From Micromonospora sp. FIMYZ51 (GTDB lineage: Bacteria; Actinomycetota; Actinomycetes; Mycobacteriales; Micromonosporaceae): DNA of 64,000 bases. The notes under the pieces are model-generated. The model worked only from the letters and a program-made list of their open reading frames with translations. It searched no databases and had not been told where the DNA came from. The number at the start of each line of letters is the position of its first letter. The first letter of the stretch is position 1. Below, one piece after another: positions 9,773 to 16,680 of the stretch. The stretch is from contig NZ_CP134706.1 of NCBI RefSeq assembly GCF_038246755.1, positions 496,001 to 560,000 on the forward strand. The letters are read 5' to 3'. The translations under genes were made by a program, and so were the position numbers.

Positions 9773-11125
9773 ATGTATCTCAATGTGGTGCGCGACGGTG
9801 AAACTGTCGCAATTCGTGCAGGTAGCGAACGGGGAGCAGGTCGAAGATTGCGGTGCTCATTCTGCAACAAAGAAGAAAAAGCCACCGGTCCGTTCATCAA
9901 AGGACCCGACGGTCGTATCTGTGCGGCCTGCGTCGCGATCTGCGGTGAGGTCATCCGGGAGCGGCGTGGGCAGGCTGCGACGCAGGAATTCCGCGCGCTG
10001 CCCAGGCCGCACGAGATCCGGGCCTTTCTCGATCAATACGTGGTCGGCCAGGACCGGGCCAAGAAGGCCCTGTCCGTCGCCCTCTATACGCACTACAAGC
10101 GGGTCCAGTTCCACGCCGCCGGCGGTGACCGGCACGGCGCCGAGATGAGCAAGTCCAACATCCTCCTGCTCGGTCCCACGGGCTCGGGCAAGACCCTGCT
10201 GGCGCAGAGCCTGGCCCGCAATCTCGATGTGCCCTTCGTGGTCGTGGACGCGACTGCCCTCACCGAGGCCGGCTACATCGGCGAGGACGTCGACTCGATC
10301 CTGGTCCGGCTGCTTCAGGCGGCGGGCAACGACGTCGGCAAGGCCGAGACCGGCATCGTCTACATCGATGAGATCGACAAGATCGCCGGCCGCGGTGGCT
10401 CCACCGGTGGGCGGGACGTCTCGGGTGAGGGTGTCCAGCAGGCGTTGCTGAAGATGCTGGAGGGCAACGTGGTCTCCCTCGGCTCGGCCGCGAAGTCGGC
10501 CGCCGCCCCCGGCGGGCGCGGATACTCCCGCGCCGAGCAGACGAAGATCAACACATCGAACATCCTGTTCATCGCCGGTGGGGCCTTCGCGGGCCTGGAC
10601 GACATCGTCGCCACGCGCCTGGGCGCGGGAAACGTCGGTTTCGGCGGCACCGTCCGTTCCCGGGTCCAGGACGACGTCGACTACTTCGCCCAGGTGACGC
10701 CGGACGACCTCATCGCCTTCGGGATGATTCCGGAGTTCATCGGCCGCCTGCCGATCGTGACCTCGGTGCAGCCGTTGGACCGGGCAGCCCTGGTGCAGGT
10801 GCTCACGGAGCCGCGTAACGCCCTGACCAAGCACTATCGGCTGCTCTTCCAGATGGACGGCGTCGAGTTGGAGTTCACCCGGGAAGCCATCGAAGCGGTC
10901 GCGACCAGGGCCATCGAGCGCGGAATCGGTGCCCGTGGCCTCCGGTCGATCCTGGAGGAAGCGCTCATCTCGATGATGTACGACGTCCCGTCCCTTGAGG
11001 ACGTCGTGAGGATCGTGGTGACCGAGGAGTCCATCCTGCATGCCGGCGAGGTCACCATGGTCCGGGGCGAGCGATCGCCGAACCCTCGGCTCCTGCCCGT
11101 CGGGGCGACGACCGGCACCGCCTGA
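9773..11125 (+). CDS. clpX: ClpX-like AAA+ unfoldase (divergent, probable second copy)
   Basis: About 450 residues with full ClpX architecture: zinc-binding domain (C28, C31, C50, C53), Walker A GPTGSGKT (134-141), pore-1 loop GYIG (167-170), Walker [25 protein letters not shown] at 288-290 where the ClpP-docking IGF/LGF tripeptide lies, and the arginine-finger region IPEFIGRLP. The pore-2/RKH loop, normally GGRKHP before the NILFI strand, reads [10 protein letters not shown], so the Lys-His used in substrate recognition are gone. No clpP gene is adjacent, unlike housekeeping clpX. The start is uncertain: ATG 9773 was chosen, GTG 9785 or 9788 are possible and no clear ribosome-binding site is seen. 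It may unfold a dedicated client or replace a poisoned ClpX. Confidence 0.88.
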   Translation: MYLNVVRDGETVAIRAGSERGAGRRLRCSFCNKEEKATGPFIKGPDGRICAACVAICGEVIRERRGQAATQEFRALPRPHEIRAFLDQYVVGQDRAKKALSVALYTHYKRVQFHAAGGDRHGAEMSKSNILLLGPTGSGKTLLAQSLARNLDVPFVVVDATALTEAGYIGEDVDSILVRLLQAAGNDVGKAETGIVYIDEIDKIAGRGGSTGGRDVSGEGVQQALLKMLEGNVVSLGSAAKSAAAPGGRGYSRAEQTKINTSNILFIAGGAFAGLDDIVATRLGAGNVGFGGTVRSRVQDDVDYFAQVTPDDLIAFGMIPEFIGRLPIVTSVQPLDRAALVQVLTEPRNALTKHYRLLFQMDGVELEFTREAIEAVATRAIERGIGARGLRSILEEALISMMYDVPSLEDVVRIVVTEESILHAGEVTMVRGERSPNPRLLPVGATTGTA

Positions 11126-11425
11126 CCGCGAAATCCAGTGGGCGGGGGCGACCGCCCCGGCAAGGCTGCACGGCACCGACCGGCATGCAGGGCGCCTGCG
11201 TGTGGCTCGACCACACCGCTTGCCGTCCGGATCCACGACTTCCGAGTGGTGCCGCGTTCGGCGGCGCTCGCCGGCCATCCGTGACTGGAGGTGATCCGCC
11301 AGGTCCGACCCTGATCCGGGCACGGCCACGTGTCCCGGCGACACCCCTGGCCGGTGCGTTCGCCTGACGCGCCGGCGATCCGAAGCCGGACCGGTAGTGG
11401 CCCGGCCGACATGAGTGAGGTACCG
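11126..11425. other. Intergenic stretch between clpX-like and dioxygenase genes
   Basis: About 300 bases of GC-rich sequence without a credible gene. The dioxygenase start and its ribosome-binding site lie at the right end. No clear promoter hexamers or stable terminator were found. Confidence 0.4.
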
Positions 11426-12250
11426 ATGTCCGTCACAGAGTTCGCGGCAGCCGTCCGACCCGTAACCGACGACGAGGTCGAACATTTCCGCCTGAACGGT
11501 TGGGTCAAGCTCGAAGGACTGATCGACATGTCGATCGTCGAAGGCATTCTCGCCAGAGCGAAGGCGAGGATGGGCGAGAACCCCCTGACCCTGAGCACCG
11601 ACCGCCCGAACGACCTACGGCCCAACGACTTCAACTGGTACGAGCGCTGGGACGGCTGCTCGCACCATGACGACTGGATCAGAAGCTTCTCGCATTCCTC
11701 GCCCATCGCCACGGTCGCCGCCCGGCTGATGAACAGCGCGGTGCGCTTCTACTACGACCACATCTTCGTGAAGGTGCCGGCGCGCTCGGCGGGCACGGAA
11801 ACCCCGTGGCACCAGGACCTGCCCCATCACCCGCTCGACCGGCAGGGCGCGCTCACCATGTGGATGGCGCTTGTCGACTGCCCGCCGGAGAAGGGCACGA
11901 TGCGGTTCCTCAGTGGCTCGCACCGGTCGGGTCCCCTGGGTCGGTATCTGAACCGAGCCGATGGGATCAACCTCCTGGACGAGCATCCGGAGATGGCGGA
12001 GCGCTTCGAGATCTCGCCGCCGCTGCATCTCAAGCCGGGTGACGCGACAGTGCACGACCTGGGCATCGTCCACTACGCGCCGCCGAACGTGACGGACACG
12101 CCGCGGTGGGTGTACGCCTTGCAGTGGCTTCCGCCGCACGCCCGCTACACCGGGGCGCCGAATCACCGTACCGACAACCATGGGCTCGAGTTGGACAAGC
12201 CGTTGGACCACCCGCGCTTCCCGATCATTCCGACCGACTGGCCCCGCTGA
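11426..12250 (+). CDS. Phytanoyl-CoA dioxygenase family Fe(II)/2-oxoglutarate enzyme
   Basis: A 274-residue oxygenase of the PhyH family, which hydroxylates or desaturates diverse substrates in secondary metabolism. The facial triad is visible as H129-x-D131 (PWHQDLPHHP) and H216 (GIVHYAPPN), with R227 (DTPRWVYALQW) placed to bind 2-oxoglutarate. FYYDHIFVK and GTMRFLSGSHR are typical family strands. The ATG at 11426 has AGTGAGG 5 bases upstream, so I prefer it over the ATG at 11411. With the AurF-like enzyme it gives the cluster two oxygenases. Its substrate is unknown; PhyH members are frequent in phosphonate and peptide pathways. Confidence 0.85.
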   Translation: MSVTEFAAAVRPVTDDEVEHFRLNGWVKLEGLIDMSIVEGILARAKARMGENPLTLSTDRPNDLRPNDFNWYERWDGCSHHDDWIRSFSHSSPIATVAARLMNSAVRFYYDHIFVKVPARSAGTETPWHQDLPHHPLDRQGALTMWMALVDCPPEKGTMRFLSGSHRSGPLGRYLNRADGINLLDEHPEMAERFEISPPLHLKPGDATVHDLGIVHYAPPNVTDTPRWVYALQWLPPHARYTGAPNHRTDNHGLELDKPLDHPRFPIIPTDWPR

Positions 12251-12689
12251 CCGGGCGTCGATCGTCGCCGCGACCAGCGGTCGGCCCGAAGCAGCCGGCG
12301 ACGCGGTGCACCGGCCGCGATGATCTGGTACGGCCCACCGGGAGCTGCTCGCCGGGGCCGGTGCCCTACCGACGGTGTCGAGAAAAACGACGGCCGAACC
12401 CGGTCGGGCGAGAGTTCCGAGCAGACCATCAATGATCATTGACGCGCGTGGTGTCGCCTGCGCCAAGAACCATCTGAGACACAATTTTGTACGGGTGCCA
12501 CCTGAGACAGATTCCCTCGGTTGGCGCGATCGCTTTGGTCGTCCCGGTAAAGTGCCCGCGACCTGCCATTAGGAAGCGGGTTCGAAGTGGTCAACGCTTA
12601 TGTCATGAGGGTCGGTCTTGACAGGCTGACATCGGATTGGTGAGCCTGATCCAGCGGGAACAAGTCCCGTACGGAGATTGGAGGGGCAG
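12251..12689. other. Upstream region of the 70-residue protein gene
   Basis: This 439-bp stretch has no credible gene. A TTGACA hexamer lies at 12618-12623, about 66 bases before the start codon, but no good -10 follows at 17 bases (TGAGCC). At 12473-12512 the octamer CTGAGACA occurs twice, 31 bases apart, in a locally A+T-richer patch; this could be an operator or the worn end of an insertion sequence. The segment 12670-12689 holds the strong ribosome-binding site GGAGGGGC. Confidence 0.35.
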
Positions 12690-12902
12690 ATGCGGGAAGC
12701 AATTTCGACCGCTGTCCAGAGCACCAACTTCAACCTCAAGAACGAGCACGTTGCGCTGATCCCGGCCGCTGGCCGGGTGTCGGACGTCGTGGTCTCCGTT
12801 CGCGAGCTCGAGGGCATGCGGACGGGCGCGGCCTTCGTCCCGGCGTCGAAGCACGGGCTCGAGGTCATCACCGGGGCGAGCTGCGAGACCGGCGCCCAGT
12901 GA
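12690..12902 (+). CDS. 70-residue small protein, candidate RiPP precursor
   Basis: I do not recognise a family. The protein begins MREAISTAVQSTNFNLKNEH, continues with alternating hydrophobic segments (VALIPAAG, VSDVVVSVREL) and ends EVITGASCETGAQ, with a single Cys and several Ser/Thr near the C-terminus. Evidence that it is real and highly made: GGAGGGGC 5 bases before the ATG, good codon usage, and a 12-bp terminator-like hairpin 7 bases after the stop that would raise its dose over the downstream gene, as is common for precursor genes. The cluster has two RRE-type proteins needing a peptide partner. It could equally be a carrier or scaffold protein for the PP-loop enzyme. No Gly-Gly cleavage motif or acyl-carrier Ser motif is seen. 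Confidence 0.6.
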   Translation: MREAISTAVQSTNFNLKNEHVALIPAAGRVSDVVVSVRELEGMRTGAAFVPASKHGLEVITGASCETGAQ

Positions 12903-12908
12903 TGTGCC

Positions 12909-12937
12909 GGGCGGGCAGCCTGTCGGGCTGCCCGCCC
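12909..12937 (+). terminator. Attenuator-like hairpin between small protein and PP-loop genes
   Basis: Perfect 12-bp stem GGGCGGGCAGCC / GGCTGCCCGCCC with a 5-base loop, starting 7 bases after the small-protein stop. No U-tract follows, as is usual in high-GC actinomycetes. It probably terminates part of transcription or stabilises the short message, giving more small protein than PP-loop enzyme. Confidence 0.65.
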
Positions 12938-12984
12938 ACCCGCTTCCACGTGCCTTACGCCGTCTGACGAAACAGGTTGCGCCG

Positions 12985-14208
12985 ATGACTTTCCCCTTCA
13001 CCACCCTTCCGACGGTCTCCGTTGTGACGTCTCACGGTCGGCAGCAACTGGCCGGGGACCCCGAAGACCGGATTATCGACATCCTGAACCGGCACAATGT
13101 CCCGTGGTCCGCCGTCGCCGTATACGTGGTGCCGCAGTCCGGCGGTGAGCCTCGATTGGCGCCGTGTCTCGACACCCGGCTGTCGGATTTCGAGGGGATC
13201 TCCGACGTCCTGCTCTATTTCAATCGGAACGTCAATCCCTTCATTTTTTCGCTCGGTGATTTCCTCACCATCCCGAGCGGAAATCCGGAGTCCGAGGCGA
13301 CGGAATACTTCTATCAGCGGATGGACAACGAAGCCGGCCGCACGGAGTCCTTCCTGAAGAAGCTCAGCCCGGAAGAGTGTCAGGAGATCATCGCCGACCG
13401 GGTGGGCGACACCGTGCGCCAGCATGTGCCCGCCGGGGCGCACATCGTCGTCGGAGTCAGCGGGGGAGGAGACAGCAACGCCCTGCTGTACGGCCTGAGC
13501 CAGCTGGCCGACCACCAGGTGACGATTCACCCGGTCATCCTGAAGGGCATTCCGGACTGGGACGCCGGCGTGCCACGGGCCCAGGCGTTGTGCGAGAAGT
13601 ACGGCCTGGACCTGCGCGTCATCGAGGCCGAAGAGGTCAAGAGCCTGCTCAACATCCCGCACGACTCGGTCGACCTCATCGACCGGTTCGAGCAGGAGTT
13701 CCAGGGTGACGACTTCGAGTTCCTCGGCACGCTGCTGATCCGGCTGGCGCTCTCCAAGGCCGCCCGCGACCTGGGCACCTCGTACATCTGCACCGGAGTG
13801 AACCTTGAGGACATCGTCTGCGAGAACCTCTTCCGGGTGTCCAGCGGCCTGAAGCCGGCGGCTTTCCCGATCCGTCCCATCGGCGATGTCAAACTTCTGC
13901 TGCCGCTGTGGCTCTGCCCGAAGCGCATCATCGACGGCTGCTTCCCGAAGTACTCCCTGGAGAACTACGACGCGCGATACCCGTGCTTCTCGCTCGGCCG
14001 CAACCTGTACTACAGCGTCGTCTACGCGCTTCAGTCACAGTTCCCCGGCTACCTTGAGCAGGTGGCACGCGGCCTGTCCACGCTCAGCCTCAAGGACCCG
14101 GTGCAGTACACCTTCAACGAACAGCTCGGCTTCTACGTGGAGCGCTCCGTGCCGTTCCCACTGCTGCACCGGTTCCAGCGCATGCTCGGGGTCGAGCAGA
14201 ACTCCTAG
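12985..14208 (+). CDS. PP-loop ATP pyrophosphatase (adenine nucleotide alpha-hydrolase superfamily)
   Basis: A 407-residue protein with the PP-loop SGGGDS at about 159-164 (VVGVSGGGDSNALLYGL), followed by a Rossmann-like segment (VTIHPVILKGIPDWDAG, LCEKYGLDLRVIEAEEV). PP-loop enzymes adenylate a carbonyl or carboxylate and then add N or S; relatives are TilS, TtcA, asparagine synthetase C-domains and thioamide-forming enzymes. It is longer than TtcA and lacks an obvious CxxC iron-sulphur pair. The N-terminal 100 residues (PTVSVVTSHGRQQLAG, DRIIDILNRHNVPWSAV) may form a small ubiquitin-like or adaptor domain. It lies just after the 70-residue protein gene, its most likely substrate or partner. 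Start ATG 12985 follows AGG at 8-10 bases. Confidence 0.78.
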   Translation: MTFPFTTLPTVSVVTSHGRQQLAGDPEDRIIDILNRHNVPWSAVAVYVVPQSGGEPRLAPCLDTRLSDFEGISDVLLYFNRNVNPFIFSLGDFLTIPSGNPESEATEYFYQRMDNEAGRTESFLKKLSPEECQEIIADRVGDTVRQHVPAGAHIVVGVSGGGDSNALLYGLSQLADHQVTIHPVILKGIPDWDAGVPRAQALCEKYGLDLRVIEAEEVKSLLNIPHDSVDLIDRFEQEFQGDDFEFLGTLLIRLALSKAARDLGTSYICTGVNLEDIVCENLFRVSSGLKPAAFPIRPIGDVKLLLPLWLCPKRIIDGCFPKYSLENYDARYPCFSLGRNLYYSVVYALQSQFPGYLEQVARGLSTLSLKDPVQYTFNEQLGFYVERSVPFPLLHRFQRMLGVEQNS

Positions 14209-14250
14209 CAGCGCCGGCACACGTCCCACCGACGCCGCGCACTCGCCTGA

Positions 14251-15930
14251 TCAGTCGACAGTGGGCAGGGAAGGGCCGAGGACATCGTCGGCGTCGACGA
14301 TTGTGTACGCGTACCCCTGCTCGGCCAGGAAACGCTGGCGGTGCGCGGCGTACTCGGTGTCGATGGTGTCCCGGGAGACGACCGTGTAGAAGTGCGCCTG
14401 CCGGCCGTCGGCCTTGGGGCGGAGCACCCGACCCAGGCGTTGCGCCTCCTCCTGACGGGAACCGAAGGTGCCGGACACCTGGATCGCCACCGCCGCCTCG
14501 GGCAGGTCGATGGAGAAGTTGCCGACCTTGGAGATGACCAACGTCCGGATCTCCCCGGAGCGGAACGCGTCGAACAACCGCTCCCGCTCCTTGTTCGTGG
14601 TCGACCCCTGCACGATCGGCGCGTCCAGGTATTCGCCGAGCTGGTGCAACTGGTCGATGTACGCGCCGATGACAAGCGTCTGCTCGTCCGGGTGCCGGTC
14701 GACAAGCGCCTTGATCACGGGGAGCTTGGTGCGGGCGGTGGCCGCCATCCGGTAACGCTCCTCGGCCTCGGCGGTCGCGTACGCCATCCGCTCGGCGTCG
14801 GTCAGGGTGACCCTGACCTCGATGCACTCGGCCGGGGCGATCCAGCCCTGCGACTCGATGTCCTTCCAGGGTGCGTCGTACCGCTTCGGGCCGATCAGGC
14901 TGAACACGTCGCCCTCCCGGCCATCCTCGCGTACCAGGGTGGCGGTCAGGCCCAGCCGGCGGCGGGCCTGAAGGTCCGCGGTGAACCGGAAGATCGGCGC
15001 GGGCAGCAGGTGCACCTCGTCGTAGACGACCAGGCCCCAGTCGCGGGCACCGAAGAGGTCGAGGTGGGTGAAGGCACCGCCGCGCCGCGAGGTGAGCACC
15101 TGGTACGTGGCGATGGTGACCGGCCGGATCTCCTTGCGCTCGCCCGAGTATTCGCCGATCTCCTCCTCGGTGAGCGAGGTGCGGGCGATCAGTTCCCGCT
15201 TCCACTGGCGGCCGGCGACCGTGTTGGTGACCAGGATCAGCGTGGTCGCCTTCGCCTCGGCCATCGCCGCCGCACCGACGAGCGTCTTGCCGGCGCCACA
15301 GGGCAGCACCACCACGCCCGACCCGCCGGCCCAGAACGCCTCGACGGCCTCCCGCTGGTACGACCGCAGCGTCCACGGCTTGCGGCCGTCCTTGCCCTGC
15401 TCGGCCAGCTCGATCGGGTGCGCCTCGCCGTCGACGTACCCGGCCAGGTCCTCCGCCGGCCAGCCCAGCTTCAGCAGGGCCTGCTTGAGTCGACCCCGCT
15501 CGGAGGGGTGCACCGCGATCGTGTCGGCGTCCAGTTTCGCGCCGAGCATCCCGGCCAGCTTCTTGCTCTTGGCCACCTCGACCAGCACCACCCGGTCCAG
15601 GGCCCGCAGCACCAGGCCGTGCGCCGGATCGTTGGCGAGCTGAAGCCGGCCGTACCGGTCCATGGTCTCGGCCACGTCCACCAGCAGGGCGTGCGGCACC
15701 GGGTAGCGGGAGTACTTGATCAGCGCGTCCACCACGCTTTCGGCGTCGTGACCGGCGGCGCGGGCGTTCCAGAGCCCGAGCGGAGTCAGCCGGTACGTGT
15801 GCACGTGCTCGGGGGAGCGCTCCAGCTCGGCGAAGGGCGCGATGGCCATCCGGCAGGCCTGGGCGTCCGGGTGGTCGATCTCCAACAGCAGCGTCTTGTC
15901 CGACTGCACGATCAGGGGTCCACCGCTCAC
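14251..15930 (-). CDS. XPB/ERCC3-type superfamily 2 DNA helicase
   Basis: A 559-residue 3'-5' helicase of the bacterial XPB family. Visible motifs are the N-terminal damage-recognition-like domain, RSYQREAVEAFW (Q-motif region), LPCGAGKT (motif I), VVYDEVHLLPA (DEVH motif II), LTATLVREDG (motif III), VISKVGNFSIDLPEA and RQEEAQRLGRVLRPK (motif VI). GTG at 15930 is chosen because GGAGGAG precedes it and bacterial XPBs begin with SGGPLIVQSDKT; the in-frame extension to 16056 lacks this. It converges with the PP-loop gene (42-base gap), marking the cluster's right border. Role: DNA unwinding, probably repair. Confidence 0.93.
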   Translation of the reverse strand: MSGGPLIVQSDKTLLLEIDHPDAQACRMAIAPFAELERSPEHVHTYRLTPLGLWNARAAGHDAESVVDALIKYSRYPVPHALLVDVAETMDRYGRLQLANDPAHGLVLRALDRVVLVEVAKSKKLAGMLGAKLDADTIAVHPSERGRLKQALLKLGWPAEDLAGYVDGEAHPIELAEQGKDGRKPWTLRSYQREAVEAFWAGGSGVVVLPCGAGKTLVGAAAMAEAKATTLILVTNTVAGRQWKRELIARTSLTEEEIGEYSGERKEIRPVTIATYQVLTSRRGGAFTHLDLFGARDWGLVVYDEVHLLPAPIFRFTADLQARRRLGLTATLVREDGREGDVFSLIGPKRYDAPWKDIESQGWIAPAECIEVRVTLTDAERMAYATAEAEERYRMAATARTKLPVIKALVDRHPDEQTLVIGAYIDQLHQLGEYLDAPIVQGSTTNKERERLFDAFRSGEIRTLVISKVGNFSIDLPEAAVAIQVSGTFGSRQEEAQRLGRVLRPKADGRQAHFYTVVSRDTIDTEYAAHRQRFLAEQGYAYTIVDADDVLGPSLPTVD

Positions 15931-16392
15931 GCCGAATCTCCTCCTCCGTACGGCTGATCCGACCGCCACAGCAGGTGTCTGACCTGCCTCAGGGCGACCA
16001 TCCAGTGTTGCACGCCGCAGCGGGTGGCAAGAAAGTCGCGCACCACGCGCAACCAACTGGTGGCGTTCAGCCGTCTAGCTGGAAGGGGGCGAGGTATCGA
16101 GGGCGGCGCTCCATGCGGTCGCGCCGCCCTCGCGATCGTCCCGCCGGTCGGCACCGGTGCGTGTGCGTTCGACCGTGGTAGACGGGCCAGACGCGGGGGC
16201 CGCTCCCGTCATCACGGATCAGCCAACGGGGGCGAGCGGCGCGCCCGGTCCGGCCGGCGAATCCCGCACTGCCGTTTCGCCGCCGCACCGTGCCGGGTAC
16301 CAGCCGTGAAGATCGGTACGCGCTGGTGCTGGCCGGTGGCCGTCGTGGGTGACACTCTTGACGGCAGAGCCGGACCGTACGGGGGAGGGTAG
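15931..16392. other. Intergenic region upstream of the XPB helicase
   Basis: 462 bases between divergent genes, expected to hold promoters for both the helicase and the small membrane protein. Only one strong structure is visible: a perfect 12-bp inverted repeat at 16098-16109 and 16121-16132 (CGAGGGCGGCGC with an 11-base loop). No tRNA, small gene or clear hexamers were found. Confidence 0.4.
16098..16132. terminator. Stable hairpin, possible bidirectional terminator
   Basis: Perfect 12-bp GC stem with an 11-base loop lying between divergent genes. There is no U-tract. It could terminate an unannotated transcript or be structural; its purpose is unclear. Confidence 0.35.
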
Positions 16393-16623
16393 ATGTCCGT
16401 CGACCAGGAAGTGATCCCCGAACGAGAGCAGACAGAACCCGTCTCCACCGCGACGGTGGTCGGATACACGGCCTTCGGGGTTCTTCTGACTGGCTGGTTC
16501 CTCTTCATCTGGTTGGTGGTACAGAAGGGTTTTGTGGACTCGGTCGGCGAGGTGGCCGGCATCGGGTTCGCACTGCTGCTGCTCGTGGCGATCGTCGGCT
16601 CGGTGCGACGCAACGGACGCTGA
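16393..16623 (+). CDS. Small two-helix membrane protein
   Basis: A 76-residue protein with a charged N-terminus (VDQEVIPEREQTEP) and two hydrophobic helices (about 24-44 and 54-70), ending in VRRNGR. A GGGGGAGGG ribosome-binding site lies just before the ATG. It looks like an actinomycete small inner-membrane protein with no known function. It is convergent with the helicase-associated gene (57-base gap). Confidence 0.7.
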   Translation: MSVDQEVIPEREQTEPVSTATVVGYTAFGVLLTGWFLFIWLVVQKGFVDSVGEVAGIGFALLLLVAIVGSVRRNGR

Positions 16624-16680
16624 CCGGCCCGCCCGACGCAACGGACGCTTACCGGGCCGCCGGCCGGGTCGGCTGACGGC

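Noticed and set aside
9857..11485. Long minus-strand ORF across clpX
   Set aside because: Antisense of a well-conserved ClpX; composition is an artefact of high GC.
12473..12512. Two CTGAGACA copies as an insertion-sequence end
   Set aside because: The spacing and A+T patch are suggestive, but no partner end, transposase or target duplication is visible.
12690..12902. Small protein as an acyl carrier or ThiS-like sulphur carrier
   Set aside because: No DSL-type serine motif and no C-terminal Gly-Gly.
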